This document shows, piece by piece, positions 9,621 through 20,755 of a stretch of 45,000 bases of DNA. The translations under genes and the position numbers were made by a program. The stretch is taken from positions 1 through 45,000 of the forward strand of contig NZ_JACHFK010000005.1 in assembly GCF_014201805.1 (NCBI RefSeq), written 5' to 3'. Source of the stretch: Deinococcus metalli. GTDB taxonomy: Bacteria; Deinococcota; Deinococci; Deinococcales; Deinococcaceae. Every line of letters begins with the position of its first letter. Position 1 is the stretch's first letter. The notes beneath the pieces are model-generated. The model was not told the origin of the DNA, did no database searches, and saw only the letters and a list, made by a program, of their open reading frames with translations.

Positions 9621-10820
9621 ATGGATTTGCGCTCCGGGCAGGCCTTCTGGCCCCTGCAAAGCGGCCTCATGCACACCTACCCGCCGCTGACGCAGGGTGA
9701 GCGAGCGGACGTGCTGGTGATCGGAGCCGGCATCACCGGGGCGCTGCTGGCCGACGCCCTGAGCGCGGCCGGGCTGGACACGGTGGTGCTCGACCGGCGC
9801 GACGTCGCCACCGGCAGCACCAGCGCCAGCACGGCCCTGCTGCAATACGAGATCGACACGAACCTCGTCGACCTGATTCCCATGATCGGCCAGCGCCACG
9901 CGGAGCGCGCGTACCAGCTGTGCCGCGAGTCCATCGACATGATCCGGCACGTGACGGCCACGCTGCCGGACGACTGCGGCTTCAAGGAGCGCGGCAGCCT
10001 GTACTACGCCAGCACCCGCCGCGACGCCCGCATGCTGGCACGCGAACACACTGCCCGCGAGGCCGCCGGCCTGACGGTCGAACTGCTCGACCACCGCGAG
10101 CTGCGCGACCGTTTCGGGATCGGCGCGCCCAACGCCCTGTACAGCCCGGACGGCGCGGAGGTCGATCCGTACCGCCTCGCGCAGCACCTGCTGTGGCGCG
10201 CCCGCGACCGGGGCGCCCGTGTGTACGACCGCACCACCGTCACGCGGCTGGACGAGCACCGCACGGAGTTCACGGCGCACACCGACCGCGGGCTGACCGT
10301 CACGGCCCGGTACGTGATCGTCGCCACCGGCTACGAAGCCGAGACCTTCCTGGGCCGGCGGCTGGCGCAGCTGAAGAACTCCTACGCGCTGGCGACCGAG
10401 CCGGTCGGCCGCGAGCCCTGGCCGACCGGCTGCCTGATCTGGGAAACGGCCCGCCCGTACCTCTACGCCCGCACCACCGCTGACGGCCGGATCGTGATGG
10501 GCGGCGAGGACGACTCCTTCAACAGTCCCCTTCGGCGCGAGAAGGCGCTGGCGGGCAAACAGCGGCGCCTGGAGCGCAAGCTCGAGAAGCTGCTGCCGGA
10601 CCTGGAGCTGGAGGTCGCCTTTGCGTGGGCCGGCACCTTCGGCGAGACGAAGGACGGCCTCGCGTACATCGGCCCGAAGGAAGCGGGCTCGCGCCTGCTG
10701 TTCGCGCTCGGGTACGGCGGCAACGGCATCACGTACTCCGCGCAGGCCGCCCGCCTCCTCACCGCGTATGTGCAGGGCCGGACGGACGCCGATCTGGAGA
10801 TCTTCGACCTGAACCGCTGA
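9621..10820 (+). CDS. FAD-dependent oxidoreductase (DAO family)
   Basis: This 399-aa flavoprotein has the dinucleotide motif VIGAGITGALLADAL (residues 33-47). The D-amino-acid-oxidase-type C-terminus follows, with WAGTFGETKDGLAYIG and GYGGNGITYSAQAA. The family includes glycine/sarcosine and gamma-glutamylputrescine oxidases; the substrate is not assignable here. TAGATT (9608-9613) is 7 nt before the ATG. It follows the Gfo/Idh gene by 71 bp with its own promoter element. Confidence 0.9.
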   Translation: MDLRSGQAFWPLQSGLMHTYPPLTQGERADVLVIGAGITGALLADALSAAGLDTVVLDRRDVATGSTSASTALLQYEIDTNLVDLIPMIGQRHAERAYQLCRESIDMIRHVTATLPDDCGFKERGSLYYASTRRDARMLAREHTAREAAGLTVELLDHRELRDRFGIGAPNALYSPDGAEVDPYRLAQHLLWRARDRGARVYDRTTVTRLDEHRTEFTAHTDRGLTVTARYVIVATGYEAETFLGRRLAQLKNSYALATEPVGREPWPTGCLIWETARPYLYARTTADGRIVMGGEDDSFNSPLRREKALAGKQRRLERKLEKLLPDLELEVAFAWAGTFGETKDGLAYIGPKEAGSRLLFALGYGGNGITYSAQAARLLTAYVQGRTDADLEIFDLNR

Positions 10821-10841
10821 GGGCCTGACAGTTCGGTGCCA

Positions 10842-10858
10842 CCGGCGCCCCTCGCCGG
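10842..10858. terminator. Short bidirectional hairpin
   Basis: CCGGCG/CGCCGG with a 5-nt CCCCT loop lies between the convergent FAD oxidase and sugE genes, 4 bp beyond the sugE stop. No T tract follows. Confidence 0.5.
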
Positions 10859-10862
10859 CGGT

Positions 10863-11183
10863 CTATTGCCCGCTGGTGACCTTCAGGCCGACGATGGCCA
10901 CGACCATCAGGACCATGAAGGCCACGCGGGCGGCGCCGGCCGGCTCGTGGAACAGCGCGATGCCGAGAATGGCCGCGCCCACCGCGCCGATACCGACCCA
11001 CACGCCGTACGCCGTGCCGATGGGCAGGGTCCGGGCGGCCACGCCGAGCAGGCCCATGCTGGCGATCATGCTCAGCACCGTGAGCACCGTGGGCAGGGGC
11101 CGGGTGAACCCCTCGGTGTATTTCAGGCCGATGGCCCAGCCGACTTCCAGCAGTCCCGCGACAACGAGCAAGATCCACGCCAT
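10863..11183 (-). CDS. sugE: SMR-family guanidinium exporter SugE/Gdx
   Basis: The 106-aa product has four transmembrane helices and works as a dual-topology dimer that exports guanidinium in exchange for protons. The helix-1 glutamate lies in LLVVAGLLEVGWAIGLK (Glu13), followed by the Gdx-like TEGFTRPLP loop. Other SMR signatures are GTAYGVWVGIGAVGAAILG and a C-terminal VGLKVTSG. A strong Shine-Dalgarno AAGGAGGTG (11191-11199) precedes the ATG. The guanidine-III riboswitch just upstream supports the Gdx (guanidine) subtype rather than a quaternary-ammonium multidrug transporter. Confidence 0.95.
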   Translation of the reverse strand: MAWILLVVAGLLEVGWAIGLKYTEGFTRPLPTVLTVLSMIASMGLLGVAARTLPIGTAYGVWVGIGAVGAAILGIALFHEPAGAARVAFMVLMVVAIVGLKVTSGQ

Positions 11184-11188
11184 GACGT

Positions 11189-11205
11189 GACACCTCCTTG
11201 GTGTC
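11189..11205 (-). promoter_or_regulatory. Shine-Dalgarno-sequestering hairpin (riboswitch expression platform)
   Basis: On the minus strand GACACC-AAGGA-GGTGTC forms a perfect 6-bp hairpin directly after the aptamer. The sugE ribosome binding site AAGGAGGTG occupies its loop and 3' arm. This suggests translational control, with the hairpin closed when guanidine is absent. The switching mechanism is inferred. Confidence 0.65.
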
Positions 11206-11249
11206 TCGCCGTCTTGTCGTGACCGGGTACGGCGGAACTCTCGTCCGGG
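11206..11249 (-). promoter_or_regulatory. Guanidine-III riboswitch (mini-ykkC successor PRK type)
   Basis: Read on the minus strand, the segment contains in order CCGGACGAG, CGCCGTACCCGGTC and ACAAGACGGCG. These match the conserved blocks of the guanidine-III aptamer as I recall it from actinobacterial examples. CCGG pairs with the later CCGG, and CGCCGT pairs with ACGGCG, giving the expected pseudoknot. Its position right upstream of the guanidinium exporter gene fits the known regulon. Confidence 0.87.
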
Positions 11250-11412
11250 CGGCCTGGGGCCACGGGAGCAGTGTGCCATCCAGGCGGCTGGGCCGGGTAA
11301 GCAGGGTGTCAAGGCGTGCCTACACTCCGGTGCCGTTCCGTCGGTAGACGTGAGCGGCAACGTTGAAGGTCGTACAGGACACGGGTGAACCCCTGCCGCA
11401 GCGGACCACGGA

Positions 11413-11913
11413 TCAGGGGTCGTCCAGCACGTCCACGCGGATGCGGTCGTCGGCGGGCGAGTAGACGCACGTGAAGTCCAGCATCCGGCCGTCCGGGCGG
11501 GTGACCGCGGCATTCCAGCGCGTTCCGTCGGCGCCCTCGCTGATTCCCTGGGCGGCGTCCGCCACGGCCGGGAAGCGCAGGTCGGCCACGGGCAGCAGCA
11601 GCGCGGCCGACACACTCGTCTGGCAGCGGGCCACCAGATCCGCGGCGCCGGTGCCGCCCGGCGCGTCGTTCGGCATGGCCGGGGCCGCCGCGGGCCGCAC
11701 GGCCAGCCACGCGACGAGCGCCACGACCGGCACGAAGGGCAGCGCCCAGCGCACGGCCCACCAGCGCGGGCGGGGGCCCAGCGCAGCACGCACCTCGCGG
11801 CGGTACGCCAGCGCCGCCAGCCGGTGGCGGGCGGCGTCCTGCGCGGCGGCGCGGGCCTGAGCAGCCGCCACCTCCTCCGCCTCGATGCGGCGGCGTTCCT
11901 CCTCGCTGAGCAT
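11413..11913 (-). CDS. Hypothetical membrane-anchored protein
   Basis: The 166-aa product has three parts. Residues 1-45 form an acidic/alanine-rich helix, probably a coiled coil (EEERRRIEAEEVAAAQ). One transmembrane segment spans about 55-72 (LPFVPVVALVAWLAV). The C-terminal domain, probably extracytoplasmic, has two cysteines (VARCQTSV and FTCVYSP) that could form a disulfide. On the minus strand TACTCT (11921-11926) is 7 nt before the ATG. The family was not recognised. Confidence 0.75.
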   Translation of the reverse strand: MLSEEERRRIEAEEVAAAQARAAAQDAARHRLAALAYRREVRAALGPRPRWWAVRWALPFVPVVALVAWLAVRPAAAPAMPNDAPGGTGAADLVARCQTSVSAALLLPVADLRFPAVADAAQGISEGADGTRWNAAVTRPDGRMLDFTCVYSPADDRIRVDVLDDP

Positions 11914-11971
11914 ACTCGGCAGAGTAAGGTGCTCAGAGGAGCATGGCGTCGGTCGAAAGGCGGAGAAACGC

Positions 11972-13201
11972 CTACGCCAGCGTGCGCGGCCGGGTGGGGC
12001 TGTCGGTGATGGCGGAGTACACGAAGGTGCGCAGGTCGTCCCGCACGCGGTCCGGCGACAGCAGCAGCTGCGTCATGAAGATCACGGCCAGGTCCTCGGT
12101 CGGGTCGATCCAGAAGTACGTGCCGGCCGCGCCGCCCCAGTAAAAGTCGCCGGCGTTGCCGATGCGCAGGCTGCGCGCCGGATCGAGGGTCACCGCGAAG
12201 CCCAGTCCGAAGCCCACGCCCGCCGAGCCGGTCTCGGACGCGGCGATGGCGGAGCGCATCAGGGTGGCGATGTCCGCGCCGCCCGGCAGGTGGTTGCGGG
12301 TCATGAGTTCCAGCGTCTTGGGGCCGATCAGCCGCGCGCCGTCCAGTTCGCCGCCGCGCAGCAGCATGCGGCAAAAGCGCAGGTAATCGGCTGCCGTGGA
12401 TACCAGGCCTCCGCCCCCCGAGACGAAGTGCGGCGCAGCCAGGTACGGACTGGTGGCCCGCGCGTCGTAGAGCACGCGTCCCTGCGGGGTCAGCGCGTAG
12501 CACGGCATGAAGCGCCCGGCCTTGTCCGGCGCCACGGAGAAGTCGGTGTCCACCATACCCAGCGGCCCCAGGATGCGCTGGCGCACGAACTCCTCGAAGG
12601 GCTGCTCCGCGATCCGGCCCACCACGGCGCCCAGGACGTCGGTGGCGAAGGAGTAGTGCCACGCCTCGCCGGGCGCGTACTCCAGCGGCAGGTCGGCCAG
12701 CGCCGTGATCATGCCCTCCAGCGTGGTGGTCGTGCCCAGGCCCAGGGCGCGGTACGCCCCGTCCAGCCGCCCACCCTGCTGGATGTGGTAGCTCAGGCCC
12801 GCCGTGTGCCGCAGCAGATCGACCATCAGCATGGGCCGGCGCGGCGGCTCGGACGTGAAGCGGCCCAGTTCTCCGCCGGTCCACACGCCCAGGTTCGCCC
12901 ACTCGGGAATCACGCGGCTGACCGGATCGCCCAGCGCCACCTTGCCGTCCTCGACCAGCATCATGAACGCCAGACTCGTGATCGGCTTGGTCATGGAGTA
13001 GATGCGGAAGATGTGGTCGTCCCGCAGCGCCACCCCCGCCTCCACGTCCGCGAAGCCCTGCGCGTGCTGGTGCACGATCTCGCCGCGGCGGTACACCAGC
13101 GTCAGGGCGTTCGGGAGGACGCCGGTATCGAGGTACGTGGCCCTGAGGTGATCTTCCCAGGCGTGCAGGCGGTCAGTCGAGATGCCAGCGGTCATGGTCA
13201 T
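11972..13201 (-). CDS. Serine hydrolase of the beta-lactamase (class C / esterase EstB) fold
   Basis: The 409-aa protein has the SxxK nucleophile motif in YSMTKPITS (near residue 70), a Tyr-Ser motif in WHYSFATDVLG, and GGAAGTYFWIDP in place of the KTG triad. This pattern is typical of family VIII esterases and D-aminopeptidase-like hydrolases rather than true beta-lactamases. No signal peptide is evident, so it is probably cytoplasmic. AAGGAG is 5 nt before the first of two in-frame ATGs, which fixes the start at 13201. Substrate unknown. Confidence 0.9.
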   Translation of the reverse strand: MTMTAGISTDRLHAWEDHLRATYLDTGVLPNALTLVYRRGEIVHQHAQGFADVEAGVALRDDHIFRIYSMTKPITSLAFMMLVEDGKVALGDPVSRVIPEWANLGVWTGGELGRFTSEPPRRPMLMVDLLRHTAGLSYHIQQGGRLDGAYRALGLGTTTTLEGMITALADLPLEYAPGEAWHYSFATDVLGAVVGRIAEQPFEEFVRQRILGPLGMVDTDFSVAPDKAGRFMPCYALTPQGRVLYDARATSPYLAAPHFVSGGGGLVSTAADYLRFCRMLLRGGELDGARLIGPKTLELMTRNHLPGGADIATLMRSAIAASETGSAGVGFGLGFAVTLDPARSLRIGNAGDFYWGGAAGTYFWIDPTEDLAVIFMTQLLLSPDRVRDDLRTFVYSAITDSPTRPRTLA

Positions 13202-13337
13202 GGGCGCTCCTTGGGTGGCTCTGTGCCGCTGAGGATACACACCGCTCTGCGTGCTCCGGTGGAGGGCCGCTGCCCCGCGCTCCCGCCGTCCCGCTGCTCC
13301 GGCCAGCCGCCGGGCGCCCTGTGCGAGCATGGCGGTC

Positions 13338-14726
13338 ATGAGCCGCGCCCTGAGCCCCTCGCCCACGGCGCAGCACCCGGCGCCGCCCCTGGTCCCCCGC
13401 ACCCTGGGGGTGGGGCTGATCCTGGTCGTCATGATCGTCGCGTTCGAGGCCATGGCGGTTGGCACCGTCATGCCGCGCGTGGCGTCCGACCTGAACGGGC
13501 TGGCGCTGTTCGGCTGGGCGTCCAGCGCCTTCTTGCTCTCCAGCCTGTTCGGCGCAGTGGCGAGCGGCACGCTGGCCGACCGGTGCGGGCTGGCGCCGGG
13601 CACCGTGGTGTCGCTGGCGCTGTTCGCGCTGGGCCTGCTGGTGGGCGGCACGGCCGCCTCGATGCCGGCGTTCGTGCTGGGCCGCGTGATCCAGGGGCTG
13701 GGCGCCGGCGGCCTGGGCGCGCTGCCGTGGGCGGTCATCACGACGCGTTACCCGGAGGCGTCGCGGCCCCGCATGCTGGCGGCCATGTCCAGCGCGTGGC
13801 TGCTGCCGGTGCTGGTCGGCCCCCTGATCGCCAGCGTGATCGCGGACCAGTGGTCGTGGCGACCGGTGTTCTGGGGCCTGGTGCCGCTGTTGCTGCTGGC
13901 CGCGCCGCTGTGCGTCCTGCCCCTGCTGGCCCGGCATGGAGGAGCTGGAGCTGAGCGGTCTGGGCCGCCGGCGCCCAAGCGGCAGCTGTGGCCGGCGCTG
14001 GGCCTGCTCGCCTCGGCCGGCGCCCTGATCGAGGGCCTGCGCCGCCCGGACCCTCTTGCCCTGGCAGTGGCCGGCGTGGGGCTGGTGGGCCTGCTGGTCG
14101 CGGCCCGGCCGCTGTTCCCGGTGGGCATGGGACGGCTCGCACCGGGCCTGCCCCGGCTGCTGGCGCTGCGTGGCCTGCTGGCGTTCGCGTTCATGGGCTC
14201 CGGCACGTTCCTGCCGCTGGCCCTGCACGACCTGCGCGGCCTGAGCCTGAGCGGCGCGGGCGTGGTGCTCAGCGTCGGCGGCGTCACGTGGACCGCCGGG
14301 TCGTGGCTCCAGGCGCGCATCGAGCGGCGCTGGAACGGCGCGTACCGCACCCTGACCACCCGCGCGGCCATGGTGTGCGTGGTGCTGGGCCTGGGCCTCA
14401 CGGCCCTGACCACCCTGGGCGCCCTGCCGCTGTGGTGCGTGTACGCGGGGCAGGTGCTGGGCAGCCTGGGCATGGGCATCGGCTACAACGGCATCAGCCT
14501 GAACGCGCTGGCCAGCGTGCCCGCCGCCGAGGCCGGGCGCTCGTCGGGCCAGCTGGCGAACATCGAGACCCTGATGGTCGCCCTGGCCGCCGGCATCGGC
14601 GGAGCGCTGATCGCGCGCGTCGAGCCCCTGCAGGGCGCGTTCACGCTCGCCTTCGGCGTGGCCCTGCTGGCCGCCCTGATCGCGGTGGTGGCCGCCCTGC
14701 GCCTCCGGCTGTCCGCCGCCGGGTAG
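13338..14726 (+). CDS. MFS transporter (DHA-type efflux)
   Basis: The 462-aa integral membrane protein begins with a short proline-rich cytoplasmic lead and then LGVGLILVVMIVAFEAMAV. It has motif A-like GTLADRCGL after helix 2 and RVIQGLGAGGLGALPW in helix 4, typical of drug:H+ antiporters. Helix count appears to be 12-14. The ATG at 13338 is used; one three codons upstream (13329) is possible. It is divergent from the serine hydrolase, and drug export is inference from family. Confidence 0.85.
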   Translation: MSRALSPSPTAQHPAPPLVPRTLGVGLILVVMIVAFEAMAVGTVMPRVASDLNGLALFGWASSAFLLSSLFGAVASGTLADRCGLAPGTVVSLALFALGLLVGGTAASMPAFVLGRVIQGLGAGGLGALPWAVITTRYPEASRPRMLAAMSSAWLLPVLVGPLIASVIADQWSWRPVFWGLVPLLLLAAPLCVLPLLARHGGAGAERSGPPAPKRQLWPALGLLASAGALIEGLRRPDPLALAVAGVGLVGLLVAARPLFPVGMGRLAPGLPRLLALRGLLAFAFMGSGTFLPLALHDLRGLSLSGAGVVLSVGGVTWTAGSWLQARIERRWNGAYRTLTTRAAMVCVVLGLGLTALTTLGALPLWCVYAGQVLGSLGMGIGYNGISLNALASVPAAEAGRSSGQLANIETLMVALAAGIGGALIARVEPLQGAFTLAFGVALLAALIAVVAALRLRLSAAG

Positions 14727-14746
14727 GCAAGGCTCCTCAACACGGC

Positions 14747-14777
14747 GACGCGCCGGACCCTGTGCCTCCGGCGCGTC
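14747..14777. terminator. Bidirectional hairpin between MFS gene and livF
   Basis: A perfect 11-bp inverted repeat GACGCGCCGGA/TCCGGCGCGTC with a 9-nt loop lies between convergent stops. No T tract is present. Confidence 0.7.
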
Positions 14778-14793
14778 TGCTCCACAACCGGCC

Positions 14794-15493
<700 letters not shown>

Positions 15494-15501
<8 letters not shown>

Positions 15502-16315
15502 GGCCGGCCCCCACGCCCTGGCCCATCTGGCCGCCGTGCGCGTGGCTGCCCAGGTACGCCGTGATCACGGCCGGGTCGCGGCTGACCTCGGCCGGCGTGC
15601 CCTGCGCGATCAGTTGCCCGTGGTGCAGCACCAGAATCCGGTCGGCCAGGCCCATCACCAGGCTCATCTTGTGCTCGACCAGGGCCACGGACAGGCCGCC
15701 CTGCACCAGCTCGCGGATCAGGGCCATCAGGCGCACCGTTTCGTCGGGGTTCATGCCGGCGGCCGGTTCGTCCAGCAGCAGCAGCGCGGGATCGCTGGCG
15801 AGCGCCATGGCGATGCCCACGCGCTTCTGCCCCTCCTGCGTGAGGGCTCCGGCAGGCCGGTGCGCCTGCGGGGCCAGCCCCACGCGTTCCAGGGCGCGCA
15901 TGGCGCCGGCGCGGCTGGCGTCCTCGTCGCGCTTTTCACGACCGGTGCGCAGCAGGGCGTCCAGCAGCCCGGCCCGCGTGCGGACGCGGTGGCCGATCAT
16001 GACGCCCTCGAGCACGCTGAGTTCCCTGTAGATCGTCGTGGTCTGGAAGGTGCGCGCGACGCCGCGCGCCACGACCTGATGCGTTTTCAGGCGCGTGACG
16101 TCCTCGCCCCGGAAGCGGATGGTGCCGGCCGTGGGCACATAGAAGCCCGAGATCAGGTTGAAGAAGGTGCTCTTGCCCGCTCCGTTTGGCCCGATGATCG
16201 CGGTGATCTGTCCGGCCGGAATGCTGGCGGTCACGTCCTTCACGGCGTCCAGCCCGCCGAAGCGGATGCCCAGCCCCTGGACGTCCAGCAGTCCCTGCAT
16301 GGGTGCCTCAGGCAT
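15494..16315 (-). CDS. livG: ABC transporter ATP-binding protein LivG (variant signature motif)
   Basis: The 273-aa second ATPase of the operon has an intact Walker A (GPNGAGKS) and Walker B ([15 protein letters not shown]), plus the LivG feature VARTFQ. The ABC signature reads [13 protein letters not shown] where LivG usually has a LxYGQQRRLEIA-like motif, so it is unusual but keeps GQ. The ATG at 16315 overlaps the livM end by 8 nt; an internal ATG five codons later is an alternative start. Confidence 0.93.
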
Positions 16316-17320
16316 GCTGATCCCCCACCTCGCGGCCCGCCTCGGCGCGGCTTTCCGGGCCGGTCTCGGGGGCCGTACCGGTGCGCCGCGCCCGCAGCCG
16401 TTCCCACACGCCCACCAGGCCGTGCGGCGCGAACATCACCAGCAGCACCAGCAGCGGCCCGAACACGATGTACTGGTAGTCCTGGAGTCCCTTGAGGCCC
16501 TGCGACAGCCCGTACATCAGGCCGGTGCCCACGAGCGGCCCCGCCAGGGTGCCCAGGCCGCCCACCAGCACGTACAGCAGCACCGTGAAGGTCGTGACCG
16601 GCCCGGTGATCGCGGAGCCCAGAAAGCCCACGTACACGGCGTACAGCCCGCCGGCGAAGCCCGCGATGGCGGTCGAGAGCATCATGGCGCGCAGCTTGTG
16701 CGCGACGACGTCGATGCCGGCGCTGCGGGCCAGATCCTCGCCGCCCCGGATGGCGAGCAGCGAGCGGCCGAACACGCTGGCGCGCGTGCGGGCCACCACG
16801 ACCACCGTGACGGCCAGCGCGAGCAGCGCGAGCAGGTAGTACCCCCCCGCGAGCTTCAGGCCGGCGGCCTGCGACATGGCCGACAGACCCGCCGGCGCGG
16901 CCACGCCGTTCAGGCCGTCGTTGCCGCCGGTCAGGGCGTCCCACTTGTTGATGATCAGGGCGATGATCACGCCCACGCCCAGTGTAAAGATGGAAAACGC
17001 GTCCCCGCGCGTGCGGAACGCCACCAGACCCAGCAGCAGGCCGCCCACAGCGCACAGCAGCACGCCCGCCGGCCACGCCACCCAGAAGCTCCACCCGGCC
17101 TTCAGGGTCAGAATCCCGACCGTGTACGCCCCGATGCCGAAGAAGCCCGCGTGCGCCAGCGGCAGCAGGCCCGCGTAGCCCAGCATGACGTTCAGGCCGT
17201 ACGCGACCATCGCCCAGATCATGACGTTCACGGCCACGTCCAGCAGGTAGCCGCTCGGCCCCAGGAACGGCACGGCGGCCGCCACCACGAACAGCGCGGC
17301 CCAGATCCACCCGCCGCGCG

Positions 17321-17324
<4 letters not shown>
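16308..17324 (-). CDS. livM: Branched-chain amino acid-type ABC permease LivM
   Basis: This 338-aa multi-pass permease contains the family blocks [31 protein letters not shown] near residue 45 and [11 protein letters not shown] plus [12 protein letters not shown] in the second half. A hydrophilic tail of about 30 residues ends the protein. The start is a GTG overlapping the livH stop in GTGA (17321-17324). GGAGG lies a few nt upstream inside livH, indicating translational coupling. The long open frame upstream of this GTG is out-of-frame livH. Confidence 0.93.
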
Positions 17325-18181
<857 letters not shown>

Positions 18182-18213
18182 GGGGGACTCCAGGGGTGAG
18201 GCCGGTAGGACAA

Positions 18214-18239
18214 CGCGCCCCGCGTGCTCACGGGGCGCG
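18214..18239 (-). terminator. Intercistronic hairpin between livJ and livH
   Basis: A perfect 9-bp inverted repeat CGCGCCCCG/CGGGGCGCG with an 8-nt loop lies in the 69-bp livJ-livH gap. It probably acts as a partial terminator or 3' stabiliser that keeps the binding protein more abundant than the membrane components, as in other ABC operons. Confidence 0.65.
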
Positions 18240-18250
18240 GCAGGGCGCGC

Positions 18251-19387
<1,137 letters not shown>

Positions 19388-19746
19388 AGTGAACCTCCGG
19401 CGTCCAGGGGCCGGGCTCGCGCAGACGGCTCCTTGAACGGGGTACAAGTTGTGGGTACTGCGCATGGTCTCATGGGCATGCGGGGGTGTCAATCACTGCC
19501 CTTCACCCGGCGGGTGGGAACGGAACTCGCCGCGCCGCGTTTCCGTGCCGGGGCCAGGAGAACTGGCGGGGTTCACGCGGGGCAGGTGTGATGGCGGTCC
19601 CGTCGGGCGGGCCGTTCAGGAGGCAGCCGCTGCTGTGGGGATTCGGCACCCACCGCCATGCCTGGGCCCCGGGACCGGCCGACTGGCGACGCGCGCGTCG
19701 AGCCCGACCCCCACTGGTTCCTGCTTCGTCCTGGCCCGGGTATGGT
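19388..19746. other. Intergenic region upstream of livJ
   Basis: About 360 bp hold the livJ leader and promoter and then the 3' flank of the 126-aa gene. Open frames here on the plus strand are arginine/proline-rich and lack plausible starts. The 11-mer CGGCCGACTGG at 19676-19686 recurs at 19762-19772. I see no RNA gene. Confidence 0.5.
19464..19492 (-). promoter_or_regulatory. Probable livJ promoter
   Basis: On the minus strand a perfect TTGACA (19487-19492) is followed 17 nt later by GACCAT (19464-19469), a weak -10. That gives a leader of roughly 70 nt before the livJ ATG. CATG-containing inverted repeats around it could be an operator. Confidence 0.5.
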
Positions 19747-20127
19747 CTAGCGCTGCTCTCGCGGCCGACTGGACGCCCTGCGGCCGGTCCGTGTGGTCGC
19801 GGGCTCAGGAGTCGTCAGCGCGAACCACGTGGCCAGCGCCGTGTCCTGGCGGCAGGCCGGGCCTGGAGAGGTGATGTCTGCGCACAGGAAGCTGATCAGC
19901 GGAAACGAGGTCCGCTGCACCTTCAGGATGTAGGCGCCGTGTTCCGAGCAGGGCATGACCCGCTGCTGTGGGCAGCAGAAGGTCACGGAGACCACTTCGC
20001 CCGCCCGGATGCGCGTATGGCTGGACGTGAGCACCTCGCCCTGGAACCGCCGACGGGGCTGGCTCGGCTCGCCCTGCCAGAACCCGGCGATGCACAGGGC
20101 GAGCGGGTTCATGCTGATCGGCGTCAT
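19747..20127 (-). CDS. Hypothetical cysteine-containing protein
   Basis: This 126-aa product was not recognised. Codon third positions are overwhelmingly G or C across the whole frame, as in true genes here, which makes it more than a chance ORF. It has six cysteines, including the pair in TFCCPQQ and MPC-EHGAYI, with strand-rich sequence around them (IRAGEVVSVTFCC), so a small beta domain, possibly metal-binding, is plausible. The last ~20 residues are basic. An in-frame ATG five codons in is an alternative start. Confidence 0.6.
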   Translation of the reverse strand: MTPISMNPLALCIAGFWQGEPSQPRRRFQGEVLTSSHTRIRAGEVVSVTFCCPQQRVMPCSEHGAYILKVQRTSFPLISFLCADITSPGPACRQDTALATWFALTTPEPATTRTGRRASSRPREQR

Positions 20128-20202
20128 GAGACCAGTGAAGCAGCCTTCATCCGGACCGTAGCCAGAGAGTTTCCATGCATGTCTTGGCCGACTTGAAGGT
20201 GG

Positions 20203-20233
20203 CCTTAAAAAACTGCTGAACGACGCTTTAAGG
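20203..20233. repeat. AT-rich inverted repeat
   Basis: CCTTAAA (20203-20209) and TTTAAGG (20227-20233) form a 7-bp inverted repeat 17 nt apart. This is notable because TTTAAA-type sequence is rare in the window. It lies about 80 bp upstream of the 126-aa gene and may be part of its promoter region. Confidence 0.4.
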
Positions 20234-20294
20234 GCCGTTCATCCATGAAGATCCAGTTCCGATCGCTCCAGAGCGCCGCTGTCTCGACAGTGAA

Positions 20295-20323
20295 CATGCG
20301 CCCCGATGTGTCCAGGGCGCATG
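20295..20323 (-). terminator. Probable terminator of the 74-aa gene
   Basis: A perfect 9-bp inverted repeat CATGCGCCC/GGGCGCATG with an 11-nt loop begins 17 bp beyond the stop codon of the 20340-20564 gene. No T tract. Confidence 0.5.
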
Positions 20324-20339
20324 CGGGTTGAGATGGAAC

Positions 20340-20564
20340 TCAGGGCACGCGGTACAGCGTTGGGCCTTCCTGCACCACGACCAGACGGCCCAGCCGGGCA
20401 AGCTGGCGCGCGAGGACGCGGAAGGGCATGGTGTGGCCCACAGGGGCCGTGCCGAACAGCCGCAGCGCCGTCTCCCGCTGAAGGTCAGACGCAGACAGCT
20501 CCGTGCCGCTCGGCAGGTCGTGGATGATCTCCAGGGCTGTTGCAGTCACGACGGGGGAGGTCAT
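20340..20564 (-). CDS. Small hypothetical protein, winged-helix-like
   Basis: The 74-aa product (MTSPVVTATALEII...) has helix-helix-helix then a terminal hairpin (LGRLVVVQEGPTLYRV) that looks like a small winged helix. A DNA-binding role is only a guess. GC-rich third positions support coding. The frame is open 22 codons further upstream, but that extension reads poorly and this ATG follows a plausible short leader. Confidence 0.6.
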   Translation of the reverse strand: MTSPVVTATALEIIHDLPSGTELSASDLQRETALRLFGTAPVGHTMPFRVLARQLARLGRLVVVQEGPTLYRVP

Positions 20565-20621
20565 ACCCCAGTTATGACGGACCGACCGCTCGGGTTTCGG
20601 TAGAAATGCCACAGCCGGGAC

Positions 20622-20700
20622 GACGCTCAATGCCGGGTGAATCCATATGAGCGAATGGTGTCTGGCACGGAGTCCTAGGTGAGAAGACGCTCAATGCCGG
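20622..20700. repeat. 15-bp direct repeat pair
   Basis: GACGCTCAATGCCGG occurs identically at 20622-20636 and 20686-20700, with starts 64 bp apart. Flanking bases differ. It may be a protein-binding pair, a scar of a short duplication, or target-site-like repeats around a 49-bp insert. Confidence 0.7.
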
Positions 20701-20755
20701 CCCGTCCAGATGCGGGCCAGGAATAGTCTCACCGGGACCGCTGGCCCCGCTCCCT

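Noticed and set aside
11307..11312. TTGACA on the minus strand as the sugE -35 box
   Set aside because: No acceptable -10 hexamer lies 15-19 nt downstream, so the promoter could not be assigned.
11307..11360. Third copy of the dispersed element (GTTCCGTCGG block near 11333)
   Set aside because: Only about 11 bp match; the rest does not align.
19449..19874. Plus-strand 141-codon frame as a gene
   Set aside because: It is antisense to the 126-aa gene over half its length, has low-complexity composition, and its third positions are not GC-biased like real genes.
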